Shown here: positions 1 through 10,669 of the stretch, in pieces
How the letters are laid out: every line of letters starts with the position of its first letter
Numbering within the stretch: the first letter of the stretch is position 1
Assembly (NCBI RefSeq): GCF_000372725.1
Contig: NW_005195584.1
Span: 364,817-428,816, forward strand
Origin: Emiliania huxleyi CCMP1516
Lineage: Eukaryota; Haptophyta; Isochrysidales; Noelaerhabdaceae
DNA: 64,000 nucleotides
Direction: 5' to 3'
Made by a program: the position numbers and the translations under genes
Notes under the pieces: model-generated
Database searches by the model: none
The model's input: only the letters and a program-made list of their open reading frames with translations
What the model was told of the DNA's origin: nothing

Positions 1-463
1 TCTCGCCGAGGAACCGCCTCGTCTCGTCCTTATTCAGCCCAGTCAGCGCCCCGTACATGCGCTCGTTGAGCCGCCACCGCCGCTCGACCGGCGTGTTGAA
101 GGAGTCGAGAGCCTCGAGCACGAGCCACGCGGTCTTGATGGTCCGCTTGAGCGTCGAGGTGTAGCACACGTCCACACAGACGCCGGCAGCAGCCAGCTGC
201 GCCGCGGCGTCGAGCGCCTCCGCCTCGCCCCTTTGCGTCAGCGGCACGTCCACCCAGCCCGTGAAGCGGTTGGCCGCGTTCCACTCGCTCTCGCCGTGGC
301 GCAGAAAGATGATGTCGCCGGACGGGGCGCACGGCGGATCGATCACGCACTCGTCCTCCGGCGGCCGTAAGCGGGTGAGCTGTGCGAGCCGCCTCGCGGC
401 GGCGGACCAGCGGCGGAGGCCTGCTGGCTGAGGCACCAACGAGAAGCAGAGGAGGACGATCAT
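1..463 (-). CDS. PGAM: 2,3-bisphosphoglycerate-dependent phosphoglycerate mutase, N-terminal part
   Basis: Runs off the window start, so only about 154 codons are seen and the C-terminus is missing. From the ATG at 463-461 the reading frame is open to the edge. After a short hydrophobic N-terminus (MIVLLCFSLVPQPAG) comes the cofactor-dependent phosphoglycerate mutase signature LRHGESEWN, with the histidine at about residue 56 expected to be the phospho-histidine. FTGWVDVPLTQRGEAEA, YTSTLKRTIKT and WRLNERMYGALTGLNK follow, all typical of the family. The enzyme interconverts 3- and 2-phosphoglycerate in glycolysis. The roughly 50-residue extension before the RHG motif starts like a signal peptide, so targeting to the plastid or another compartment is possible; that part is inference. 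Identity is very secure, the exact start less so. Confidence 0.9.
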   Translation of the reverse strand, partial: MIVLLCFSLVPQPAGLRRWSAAARRLAQLTRLRPPEDECVIDPPCAPSGDIIFLRHGESEWNAANRFTGWVDVPLTQRGEAEALDAAAQLAAAGVCVDVCYTSTLKRTIKTAWLVLEALDSFNTPVERRWRLNERMYGALTGLNKDETRRFLGE

Positions 464-2181
464 CGAGTCGCGTCGCTCGAGGTGTGTCGTCGGGCCAGCA
501 TATTTTCTTTTTGTAAAGGCAAACTAGTTGGGGGAGGGCGCCCCGGGCTGGAGGTCTTTTTCAGTTGCAAGCATGATGATAGGCAAGGCGTTCAGGGTAG
601 TGAAGAAATAAGGAGAAGAGGACATGGTTCGACCTCGCGTGAAGCGACCTTGAGTCCTTGACAATGATCAATGTCAATGACCTTCCTTGACACCTGAGAG
701 CTGAGTGGAATGCCGCAATGCCGTGCGTAACCAACAGCGGGTCGTTGCTGACGAGTGGTGTGAGTACCATCAATGTTGGCACCATGGCAAAGGCGCAACT
801 CTGAGGTGACTTCACGAGCATGCGCACCCATTTGACGCAGAGGTATCCGACGGCCGAGCCGGCTTCGTAGCCGCTGAGAAATGCAGAGTTGCCGCCGAGG
901 GAGACCAAGCCCGGTGGCAATCCGAAGCATCGTGATCGAACGGTGCAGAGCCACTCAAAGTACTCCGTGCGCTCATCAAGAAGCAGGTATCTATGGCTAG
1001 CCGAAGACGAAGCTGGGAGTAGTAGTATCGGGTGGCGTTTGAAAATCAGCTGAACTTGATTTCCTTCCAGCGCCCAATGCCGCACTTCCGACAAGCCGCA
1101 ATGGGGCAACATGACCTGGTTTGAGCTCCCAATTTCGCAGCGAAAGGTGTGCATCGAGATTCAGCAACGGGGCAAGTCCTTCAGGCCAACGCCAATCGCA
1201 ATCGTTTGACGTTTCGCAGTTGGGGCGAAGTTCGGTCTTCCTCTTCGTCATCGATCGGCGGCGAGAGGCGGCGAGTGGTGACGCGAATTTCAACCGAAAT
1301 CGCGCCACCCTTTGTGCACTTTGAGCAAGAGTCACTCCTCGTCTCTCGGTCTCGCAATGATGTTGTTGACGGTTGAATTTTTGCCGATTTCTGTAAGCGT
1401 CCATTTTTGAATAGGTTTGGAAACCACCGAGGGGTATACGATTCCACATAATTCATCCGACGGAAACGAGGCGATGGCACCTGAATCCTGATTCGGGGAG
1501 CAGTGGGGGGGGGGGGTGAGGATTTGGTTCTGAAGAAGGTGGGGCAGTACCGAGGGGGATGGGGTAGGGTCACCCTTTGAGTGAGCGAGGGCTGTGGCGC
1601 CGACGGCGGCACCCTTGTACGAGGCTGTGAGGGGAGCGGCGGCGAGAGGGGGGGCGGCGGCGACGCAGCCAGGCGAGCCGCGCGCGCGCGCGACTGAGGG
1701 AAGCGCGGGCGGCGGGAAGGAGAACGGCGGCGGCGGCGAGGCGCAAAACGGGGGCGGCGGAAGTGGGGGCGACGGCGGCGGCGGAGTGAACGGCGGCGCG
1801 CGCACGGACGGCGACGAAATCGACGGCGGGAAGGGGCGGGGCTGCATGGCGGCGGCGGGCGCGCGCACATTCGTCGTGTTTTCGCATTGTGGCATTCCAC
1901 GTCCTCCTCGGCGACCTGCGTGCGCGGGAACGGCAGGGGTCATGTCGCGCGCACCGGGCGGCGCCGTGCTCGCAGCAGCCGGGATCGCGGCAGAGTATGG
2001 TGGAGAGCTCTACCCGCGCACCTGCCCAGCGAGGAGCTCGACGCCGCTCCTGGGAGGCGTGGCAGGGATCTCGGCGACGTTGGAGAGGCAGCGGGCGCAC
2101 GATGTCGTGGGCGACGCCCGTCCGCAGCCACGTCGTGGTGACGATGACTTTTAGCATCGCGAAGGGGTTTTCTTGTATCAG
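464..2181. other. Intergenic stretch, mostly non-coding; possible upstream exon near 1940-2137
   Basis: No recognisable gene. 464-1590 has clearly lower GC than the genes, and a 197-codon frame on the minus strand (561-1154) matches no family I know. 1590-1880 is a purine-rich GGC/GGA low-complexity stretch. Frames at about 1940-2137 on the plus strand could hold an upstream exon of the hypothetical gene that follows, with donor-like sites at 2135 or 2138, but the reading frame cannot be settled from sequence alone. Confidence 0.4.
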
Positions 2182-2892
2182 GCGTTGGCGGAGGCGGCGG
2201 TCGACGCCGTCTACGGGGCGCTCGTAGCGGCGACGCTCGAGGAGTGGGCGGGCGCGAGCACGGACAACCCCGTCTCCGCGGCGGACGCTCGAGGCCCAGG
2301 CCTCGAGTGTCAGCAGTGCTTTGGGAGCTTTTACGACGAGTTTGGCGTGGAGCCGTGGCTGTGGCGCCGGGCGTTGCGTGAGGGCTGGTCGGAGCTGGGG
2401 GGCTGGTCGAGAGAGGAGATGGAGGCGGCGGAGAAGGAGATCTGGCGTGGCGAGAGTTCTGAGATCTCTCAGCTAGGCGAGTGGGTCTGCGATGCTTGCC
2501 TGGAGGGCTATTTGGGGGGGGGCTTTGGCGACTACTCGGAGCTGCGCAGCGGCTACGTTGCGCCGTATCCGAGTTACCCCTGGATAGGTCGCTCGCGCGA
2601 CCTCTCCTGGATGCGCAAGGGGCCCATAGGGGTCACGCGAAGGGAGGCGCTGTTAGCGGCGGAGGAGGCGAAGGCGGCCGCGCGGGCGGCGGAGAAGGCG
2701 GCGCGGGCAGCGGAGGGGGGGAAGGGCGGCGGCAGCGGGCGGCAGTCCCGCGAGGCACGCCGGCGGAAGGGTTCGTCTTCGCGGGGCGGGGTGCGCACTG
2801 CGCGCCGCGAGGATGAGGAGCCTGAGCCAGGGGAGGGTTGGGAAGGGGGGGCGAGGCCGGAGGAGTATGGCGGCCTCTTCGACGGCCCATAA
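2182..2892 (+). CDS. Hypothetical protein with two CxxC pairs, probably a 3' exon
   Basis: An open frame of 237 codons with no ATG near its beginning. It is preceded by a pyrimidine-rich tract and a CAG (ttttcttgtatcag, ending at 2181), so it is best read as a terminal exon entered by splicing. The protein carries LECQQC near residue 42 and WVCDAC near residue 100, a spacing compatible with a zinc-binding pair, between Trp-rich acidic segments (WSREEMEAAEKEIW). It ends in an Ala/Lys/Arg-rich, probably helical and basic tail. I do not recognise the family. The amino-acid composition of the first 130 residues is gene-like, and the stop at 2890-2892 lies just before METTL9. Upstream exon(s) and the true start are unresolved. 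Confidence 0.5.
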   Translation, partial: ALAEAAVDAVYGALVAATLEEWAGASTDNPVSAADARGPGLECQQCFGSFYDEFGVEPWLWRRALREGWSELGGWSREEMEAAEKEIWRGESSEISQLGEWVCDACLEGYLGGGFGDYSELRSGYVAPYPSYPWIGRSRDLSWMRKGPIGVTRREALLAAEEAKAAARAAEKAARAAEGGKGGGSGRQSREARRRKGSSSRGGVRTARREDEEPEPGEGWEGGARPEEYGGLFDGP

Positions 2893-2993
2893 GGGGCCGT
2901 TGTCTGCTGTGCCTTTTGTGGTGCTAGTTCGTGCCAGTCAGCTGTGAGAGGACTGTCTAGAATTCTTGTATCAGGGCTCGAGTTAGGTCGGAC

Positions 2994-4499
2994 ATGGTTC
3001 GCGCCAACGGCGGCGCGCCGCCGTCGGTGTGGCCGTCCCTCCGGCAGCGGACTGCGGCTCTCCTCCGCGACATCTACGCCGAGCTCATCACCGAGGGCGC
3101 CGCACGTGCGCTCTCCCGCCTCCCGCCGCCCGCGAGCGAGGCGGTCGGGGACGCCGCCGGCTGTCGGGACGAGGCCGGCGAGTCTCCTGTCCTCCCCGAG
3201 ATGGGCGCCGCGTCGTCCGCGGCGCTCTGGACGCTGTCCGTCCTCGTCGCCGGCGTCGGCTCCATGGAGTCGAGGCTCTCGAGCGACTCGCTGCCGTGCC
3301 GGACGGTGCGGGAGGCGACGCCGCTCGAGCTGCGCGCAAACGCCGGCACGCTGGGCCGGGACTACCTGCCTTCGGCCTACGACCCGTGGCTCGGCCCGCG
3401 CTCGGCCGGCGTGATCCGGCTGCGGTACGGCTTTGACGCGCGGCGCCTCTCGCAGCGGCCCGGCGCGGGCGCGTGCGAGTACACTCCGGTTGGCCTTGAC
3501 GGGCAGACCGAGGCGTGGGTGCGAGGGTGCCTCGCCAAGCCGGCGGCGGCGTCGCGCCTCGCCGTGTGGCGCGCGCTCAAGCGGCGGCTCTACCACTACG
3601 ACGCGGGAGTGCTCGCCTTCCACGCCTTCCCGCGCAACTACCTCCTCTCGCCCGCGCACTGGGAGGAGCTGCTCGCCGGCCGGCCAAACGGCGGGCTGGC
3701 CGCGGCGCTCGACGTGGGCGCGGGCGACGGCTCCCTCTGCTCGCCGTACGCGCGCCTCTTCGGCAGCGTCACCGTCACCGAGCTCACTTCGCCCCTCGTC
3801 TGGCGGCTCAAGGCGACCCCGACGCAGGGAGCGAGCCTGCAGGCGGTCGCGACGGCCGAGCTGACGCCGCGCGCGCTCGGCCGCGAGCAGTTCGACGTCG
3901 CCTTCTGCCTCAACGTCCTCGACCGCTGCAAGGACCCCGTCCGGATGGTCGAGCAGCTCCACGCCCTCCTCCCGCCGGGCGGCTGGCTCGTCGTCGCGGT
4001 CGTCCTCCCGTGGCTCCAGTCGCCTTAGTGAATAGCGAATTGACGGTAATCGACTGTTAACTAGGTCGTCCTCCCGTGGCTCCAGTCGGACGCCGTCGCG
4101 CGCGGCTCGCACCAGCGGCGTGCGCGCGTCGTCGGCGGCGATTTCGAGGCGGCGGCCGCGTCGCTGCTCGACTCGCTCCTCCTGCCGGCCGGCTTCGAGG
4201 CCCTCCGCCTCGTGCGCGCACCCTACCTCTGCGCGGGCGACCGCAACTCGCCCGTCGCCGTCCTCGACTCTGCGGTGGTCCTGCTGCGCAAGGCGGGGCC
4301 GGGGGCGGACGGCGCCGCCGCCGCCACGCGGGAGGCGACGCAGGCGCGGCAGGCGTCGGCGGAGGCGAAGCGCGCCACGCCGCCGCCGGCCCGCCCCACC
4401 GCCCAGTCGGCGCACCCGCACGTCGACGAGACGCGCTGCACCGAGTGCGGCGTGCTCGAGGGCTTCCGCCAGGGCAGCGCCGGCCCCGCGAGAAAGTAG
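2994..4499 (+). CDS. METTL9: METTL9-like (DREV) protein-histidine methyltransferase, one 66-nt intron
   Basis: METTL9 methylates histidine (N-pros position) in small-residue-His-x-His motifs using S-adenosylmethionine. The protein has the SAM-binding motif ALDVGAGDGS (about residue 238), the family hallmark CLNVLDRC (about residue 306) and, after the intron, the family C-terminal motif APYLCAGDRNSPVAVLD. Exons are 2994-3998 and 4065-4499, giving 480 codons including stop. Without splicing, the frame hits TAG at 4026-4028 and loses the C-terminal motif. The 66-nt intron begins GTCGTC and ends CTAG, and its first 24 bases are an exact copy of the start of exon 2, so exon 2 could equally begin in either copy. 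The N-terminal 100 residues are Ala/Pro-rich and poorly conserved. An ATG upstream of 2994 is possible but not needed. Confidence 0.88.
3998..4088 (+). repeat. 25-bp direct repeat bracketing the METTL9 intron
   Basis: Bases 3998-4022 and 4064-4088 are identical (ggtcgtcctcccgtggctcc... for 25 bases) and offset by 66. Between them is a 41-base AT-richer insert (4023-4063) containing stops in frame and ending ttaacta. Together they define a GT...AG intron of 66 nt. This is the layout expected when an intron arises by insertion with target duplication or by tandem duplication of an AGGT/GGGT-containing exon segment. Confidence 0.9.
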
Positions 4500-4832
4500 G
4501 TGGCGAGTGTGGCTCGGTGCGCGCAGTGAACGCGAGGAATCAGCTTGCGCGAGGAATCAGCTCGCTTTTCCCTATTATGTAATAGTCTAATAGACTGCAG
4601 CATGCACACTCGGAAAAGTATAAAATTACGCGAAGTGAAGCCGACCTCCCTCCCCCCCACGAGCCACGTCGTGTTCTCGTGACTGCACCAGGCGCACTCG
4701 AGTGGAGCACTTTTTTCGACGTTAGAGTGAGAGAGTGTCTCTGACGCGCTCTCGTCGTTCCCACCTAGCCCCTGACACTAATCGTAACCCCAACCCCTTA
4801 CCCCAACGTAGCCGTTCCGTGGGAACGTCGAG
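4500..4832. other. Intergenic region
   Basis: Holds the METTL9 3' end and the upstream region of the next gene. It is noticeably AT-richer than its surroundings around 4560-4640. I see no gene or structured RNA. A missing 5' exon with a signal peptide for the following DUF1800-DUF1501 gene could lie here or in front of it; a tag|ccg acceptor-like site occurs just before 4812. Confidence 0.4.
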
Positions 4833-7800
4833 ATGGGCGGTGGGCTCCGGTGGAAGAACAACCTGGTCGACCCCGCCCGGCTGAATGGCAAGTACCGCGA
4901 TGTTTTCCCGAAGCACGACCTCTTCGGTGGGCACCTCGGCGACAGGCATCCTCCCCTTCTCACCCTCTCCACTGCTCAGCTATTGTAGTCCTCTCCTCTG
5001 GCCTCACACCGGCCGGCACCTCGCTCAAAAAGACCAATGCGGCATAGGTACCCGCTGTGCTCCGATCTGCCCGACAAGGCGTGGCTACGCAAGGGCGCGA
5101 CGTACCGCTACCTCGGCACGCGGCCTGCACCGTTCGGCTTCTCCGAGCCCACCTACTCCCGAAGAGATCCCCCGTTGTTTAACCAGTGGATTCACTGGTG
5201 GATCGGCGACCAACCCGACACGATCCTCACGCCGGACGCGACGCACTCGCAACTGTTTGACGCGCTATGCGCGCGCGGCTCCGACGGGGCGTGCACCTTT
5301 CCGATAGAGGTGGACCTGTCCCAGCACCTTGCTTGCCACGACGCACCGACGATTTCGTTTACCGAGTACAACCCGCACAACCAACCCGTTGTCATGAATC
5401 GCTCAAACGAGTGCGAGATCGAGGAGCCGCGCGTCGTCCGCATCGTCGACCCCTCGAGCGGCACAGTTGCGTTCTACGAGTACGAGCGGCCGGCGTGCAC
5501 CGAGCTTACCTTCTTCAACGACGGGAGGCAGGTGCAGCGCGGGGACTCTTTGCTGTGCTCCGACCCGGCGACGATTGGCGCGGCCGCTTCTTGTTGCCAA
5601 CATCGGCTTAATTTGGCGGGTCATGTACCGGCGTCCAACAACGGCTACGCGGAATGCCAGTTCATCGGGGAGCGCGTCAAGTACTCGACCGCCGTCGAGA
5701 GGTGTGCGACGCTCGGTCCAAACAACGACTACATTAAAGCCGACCCGCAGGTGTGCGATATAACGGTGTATAACTCCCACAAGGGCATCACTCCCGGCGA
5801 GGACTGCACCCGAGGCAATGCAAGCTGCTGCACCCCCGGCGTTGGCTGCACTTCGATCCGCGGGGTGAGCTACTGCGGCGGCAAGGCCTACGAGAACTGG
5901 CTCGGCACGCCGTGCGAGCTGCAGATACAGGTGCACCCGGCGCACGGCGAGATCTCGACGCACGCGCCCGACGTGCTTGTATTTCCGTACCAAGCGGGCG
6001 TCGGTTGCTCGGACCCGACCCAACTATACGGCCTTGACTCGGGCAACACGTTTCGCGTGCACTGGGCGGGCGGCAGCTACCCCACACCACCAGATTGCGC
6101 GGCCGCCTCCGCCTGCACAGTGCACAGCTCAGGCATTGGCGTGTTCTCGTGCGTGTGCGCGGTGCACGTCGTCACGTCCGCCGTCTTCGACGCGAGCGAC
6201 GGCGTGCCGAGCGCCGCCGACGTGGAGACAGCGCTGACGATCGCCGCGCCGCCGCTCGAGATGTACGACCCCGATGAGTACCGGCTTTGCAACTCGACAG
6301 CATGCACCGCGGCGGCACCCGACGTGCTCGTGTACCTACACAACACGAGCTTCGCGACGGGCGGCTTCAACGAGCAGACGGTCTTCCGGATCGTCCTCAA
6401 CGGCACGCGGCACGTCTACCTGCTCAACAGGCTGTCGACAGTAGAGGTGTCTGGCACGAATTTCTCGTTCCGCAACCCGCCGCACTTCATGCGCTGGGCA
6501 GAGCAGTCGACGCGCGACGCGCAGCACGAGACCGACGCGCTGATCGACTCGCTCGTCTACCACCAAAACACGCCGGCCCACACGGCGACGCGGCTCATAC
6601 AGAAGCTGGTCACGTCCAACCCGTCGCCGCGGTACGTCAAGCGCGTCGCCGACGCATTCCACACCGGCACGTGCGCCGGCCACGTGTACTCCGGCTCGTA
6701 TGGCGACCTGGGCGCGACGGTCGCGTGCGCCCTCCTCGACCGCGAGGCACGGTCGACGACGCTCGACGCCTCTCCGACACACGGCCACCTGCGCGAGCCC
6801 TTCTTGCAAGTGATGAACGTGCTGCGCTCGCTCGAGTTCGCCTCGAAGGACGGTCGGCAGGTGCAGCTCCTCAACTTGGACCAGATCGGGCAGGAGCCCT
6901 TCCGGGCGGCTTCCGTCTTCAGCTTCTACTCGCCCGAGTATCGCGCGCCTGGTGCTGTCGCGCAGTCGCGGCAGCTGTCACCGGAGGCGGAGGTGACCGC
7001 ACAGGGCGACTACTACATCGCGAAGCTCAACGGCCTCTTCTCGCTCGTCGAGTACGGGCTCTCCGCGTGCAAGGGCGGCTTCGGCCTCCCGATGACTTAT
7101 CACAGCGACGACCAGTGCGACCGGTACAAGGGTTCAACCTACGCGGTCGACCACGCGGGGCAGCTCTCGTGGCGCCCGAGCTCGACGCACGGCCCCGATG
7201 TGCTCGACGAGCTAGCCCTGCTGCTCACGGGGGGCAGGCTGGGTGCGAACACTCGCGCGGTCGTCCTCAGCGCTTACGAGCAGGAAGCGTCGGCGAGGGG
7301 GCACACTTCTGCGCTCAAGCTGGCTGAGAAGCTCGTGCTCGCCTCCGCCGAGTTCCACGCTACCAACGCCAACGCCCTGCCGCCGCTCCCCCCGTCGCCC
7401 CCGTCGCCCCCGTCGCTACCGCCATCAGACCCAGCACCGTCCTCGCCGCCAACAACACCGCCCACATCGCCGCAACCGCCTCTTCAGCCCGCATGGGTGC
7501 AGTCGAATCTCGGCGCTGGGAGCAATGATGAAGAGCCAGAATGTCCAGGTGGCTACGAACGGATCACCTCCGAAGAAGAGTGCCAAGAAGCTGCCGAGGC
7601 CTTGAACGGGCCTGATTGGTTCCACAGCGCTCGTTCGTGGACCGACTGGCCTCAGGCGTGCTTCATCACCCCAGGGGGGGGTGGGAGAGTCTTCTTCAAC
7701 GAGATCCTGGACGAAAGTGCCATTGACTGTGACTCCGGCAGACATTGCAGAGCGGCCGACACCATCTGCAAGCGAGCGCTACCGCCACCCCCCCCATTGC

Positions 7801-9230
7801 CACCGGCCGCACCTTCCCCGCCGCCCGCACCGCCTCCCGGCGGCGACGATTACAAGGCAGTCATCGTGATCCAACTCTTCGGCGGCCTCGACTCGTTCAA
7901 CATGCTTGTGCCGCACTCCCTCTGCGACGCGGCCGCCGGTGGATACGCAGAGTACCTCCAGGCGCGCGGAGGCCTGTTCACTGGCAGGGAAGACAGCGGC
8001 GTTGCGCTCAGGCAGGACACCCTCCAACAGATCGCCGCGGGTGCGAGCTCGAAGCCGCAGCCGTGCGACGTGATGGGGCTGCACCCGAAGCTAGTGAAGA
8101 CGAAGGCGATGTACGAGAGCGGAGACGCCGCGATCTACGCCAACATCGGAGCACTCATCGAGCACCTTACGCCCGACGAGTTCTTCGGCGGGGACGGGAG
8201 GAAGGAGGTCCCCGACGCACTCTTCTCGCACAACGTGCAGGATCGCTTCATGCAGACGCTCTCCAACAACCAGTTCGAGCCGGGCATACTTGGGAAGGTA
8301 ATGCGCGCGCTCGACGCCCCGGCGTGCGACGCGTATGGCAGCACGAGCGCCGGCAGCGCCCGCACGTCGTACAAGACCGGGCTGTACGCCATGCACTCGG
8401 GCGCGGCACGAGCACTCGAAGGAGGGCCCGGCCTCCCTCTCTCTATCGACTCGAGGCGAGGCGACATCCGCCGGCTTTCGGAGTACGAGCAGCTCTGGCC
8501 CCACATCGAGAATCTGACGGCCGCGCCCTCGCGCTCGGTCTTCGCCGAGACGCACTCGCGCGTGCTGGGGCGGGCGATCCAGGACGCGGAGACACTCGGC
8601 GATGCGATCGACGCGGCAGCAACGACGACGACCTTCAACGACTGCTGCGACGGCGGCAGTTGCGGCTGCTCGTTTGCGATGGCGCTGCGCACCATCGCGC
8701 GGGTCATCAAGACGCGCAGCGCGACGGGCGTGCAGCGCGCGGCCTTCTGGATGGGGACGAGGGGCCTCGACGCGCACGCGTCGATGGACTCTCCAGGCGA
8801 CGGCATAACGTCGATGATCGACAACGCGGTCGACGACTTCCGCAAGGAAATGGTGGAGCAGGGGCTGTGGGACAAGGTTACAGTCATCACCCTCTCCGAG
8901 TTCGGCAGGACGATCATCGGTAACGGGCGGGGGACGACGCACGCGTGGGGCGGGAACCAATTGATGTTTGGCGGTGCGGTCAACGGCAGCCGGATCTTAG
9001 GGCAATACCCGTCGAAGCTCGGCCCCGACGGCGATCGCACGCGCAACGACCGCGGCACGATCGTCCCGACCGAGCCGTGGGAGAGTATGTGGCAGCCGAT
9101 CGCGCAGTGGATGGGGGTCGCGCCGTGCGATCTGCCCAAGGTGATGCCAAACCTGCCCAACTTCCCAGACGCGGGAGAGGGGCGAGTGCTGAGGGTGGAA
9201 GATGTGTACGAGGCGGGAGCAGTGGCTTAG
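4833..9230 (+). CDS. DUF1800-DUF1501 fusion protein with proline-rich linkers
   Basis: Two exons, 4833-4945 and 5048-9230, joined across a 102-nt GC-AG intron (ACAG|GCATCC...ATAG|GTACCC). They restore the phrase YRDVFPKHDLFGGHLGDR + YPLC and give 1431 residues. The first ~800 residues are Cys-rich with a DUF1800-like C-terminal part (REPFLQVMNVLRSLEF, then SFYSPEYRAPG). Two Pro/Ser linkers follow (about residues 813-852 and 949-970), bracketing a short Cys-containing module. The last ~460 residues are a DUF1501 (sulfatase-like) domain with VIQLFGGLDSFNMLVPHS, LSEFGRTI and THAWGGNQ. In bacteria these two families are usually separate neighbouring genes; here they are one polypeptide. The Cys content and Pro-rich spacers suggest a secreted or cell-surface protein, but no signal peptide is seen at the ATG used, so a 5' exon may be missing. 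Function is unknown. Confidence 0.85.
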
Positions 9231-9478
9231 AGCCGTAAGCCAACAACAACAAAAGCCAGGACCCCAGTGTGCAGTGACGTGTCTCGTCTCAGAGAGTGTT
9301 AGCTTTGTTTGGCAAGGATTGCAAAAAATCTCTTGCACCGTGATCACGCGAAACGACGACGACTTAAACCATGAGAGTGTGCGAGAGGCGGTGCTGTGAG
9401 CACTGCAGGCGATCGGGCGACATGCATGGGGAGTGTTGCCTGCCCGGCCGCAGCGCGCGGCCCAAACTCCGATCGGGA
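9231..9478. other. Short convergent intergenic region
   Basis: Lies between the 3' end of the DUF1800-DUF1501 gene and the 3' end of the small minus-strand gene. The sequence is ordinary, with a CAA/AAC-rich start; no feature is seen. Confidence 0.4.
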
Positions 9479-9566
9479 CTACTGCTCCGCGTCCTCAAAG
9501 CTCCCGCTCAATCGCGCCGCGATCCTCGCCGCCACCCCCGCAGCCTCGCTCTCGCCGTACTCTGCG

Positions 9567-9607
<41 letters not shown>

Positions 9608-9877
9608 CGGGCCCGGGAGCTGACCGCCCGGCAGCGAGAGGCGCTTCTCCTGTGGGCAGACAAGAGACAACTCGCGGGTCAAAAGACGAGGGCTGTGTGT
9701 GGGGGGGGGGGGGACAGCGCCGCTCGTCTGGGAGGCGCGAGAGCTCGCCTCCTTCACGTTGCGGGCGAGGTCGGACAGCGTCGAGTAGGTGGCAGACGCG
9801 GCGTGCTGCGCGTCGGTCGCCACCTCGCTCCACGCGTCGTGCGCAAGCTCAGTCCACGACCCGTGCGCGGCGGCCGC
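9479..9877 (-). CDS. Small hypothetical protein, two exons, N-terminus incomplete
   Basis: Two exons fit on the minus strand: 9877-9716 (54 codons, entered after cactag) and 9649-9479. They are separated by a 66-nt intron with a GT start (GCT|GTCCCC) and a strong pyrimidine-rich acceptor (cttgtctgcccacag|GAG). Both splice sites keep phase 0. The product contains a helical segment (HGSWTELAHDAWSEVATDA, then STLSDLARNVKEASSRAS), a polyalanine tract of about 15 residues encoded by (GCC)n at 9563-9607, and a helical end ESEAAGVAARIAARL. I do not recognise the family. A candidate first exon beginning ATGGGAGCCTTC is at about 10078, but its donor is uncertain. Gene-like composition and splice sites support it; no homology does. 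Confidence 0.5.
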
Positions 9878-10669
9878 CTAGTGGCAGTACACCCGGTAAG
9901 CCTCGCCTCCCTTCCAAGATCGGACCCGTATCCACGCCCCAAGGCCAAGCGACTAGCGACGCAAGGGACGTGGCGTAAATCCACACAGGGACTGGGGAGG
10001 CGGGAAAGGCGGCGGCCGGCGGCCCGCCTCGTCGCTCCGCACGGCGCCTACGCAGGAAAGTTCCGAGAAGGCTCCCATGGACAGCGGCTCTCGACACCCG
10101 CCCGCGTCTCTGCACGGAGAACTGTGCCGGCAAAAAGGAAGAGCCGTGCTTTGATTGATGATTGATGGGAAGGTGAAACACAGACCGACCAACGACTGGG
10201 ACACCAACGCGGTATGGGTGGACGCAGGACGGGCGATGGCGGTCACACAGGAGCGACACACAGAACCACAAGACAAGACACTCAGCCAGCGTGGCTGCCA
10301 CCCATCCTGAGCAAACTCCCCTAGTCACCCGCGGCCGGACTCCATCCGGCACGCGTCGCTGGGCACTCAGAGCCGCGTCCCCTGCTCGCCACCCCGACGC
10401 CCAAGGCGCCCGAGTCGAACGACAGGCGGCACGCGAAGACTGGTTGCAATCCCGCCGACCGCGAGGCCGCGGGATGATGTGTGCGTGGTCATGTAGTGGG
10501 TCTCGGAAGCTCCCCTCTCGGGGTAGGAGCCAGCCCCTGCTGTATGTATCTCGCCGCCAGCCATGCGAACACATCCCGCTTGTGTTCTTCCTCCGCGGGG
10601 CCTGGCTGGCGTTCTCGACTGCGGTCGATCGAGCCTGGTGCTCCTCGATCGCGTGTGCGCCGCCGCCAA
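9878..10669. other. Intergenic region between a minus-strand and a plus-strand gene
   Basis: Expected to contain both 5' regions of divergently read genes. A possible first exon of the small minus-strand gene lies near 10050-10078. The plus-strand frame of the TtcA fusion is open from 10481, but the first 63 codons lack family character, and the signal-like start is at 10670. No RNA gene was found. Confidence 0.4.

Noticed and set aside
561-1154. 197-codon minus-strand frame
   Set aside because: Has an ATG, but lower GC than neighbouring genes, no domain and no splice context; not enough support for a gene.
1181-1943. Several overlapping Pro/Arg-rich frames
   Set aside because: They arise from a (GGC/GGA)n low-complexity stretch.
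4770-4806. ccccaaccccttaccccaac resembling telomeric repeat
   Set aside because: Not a regular telomere unit and only two or three imperfect copies inside a gene-bearing region.
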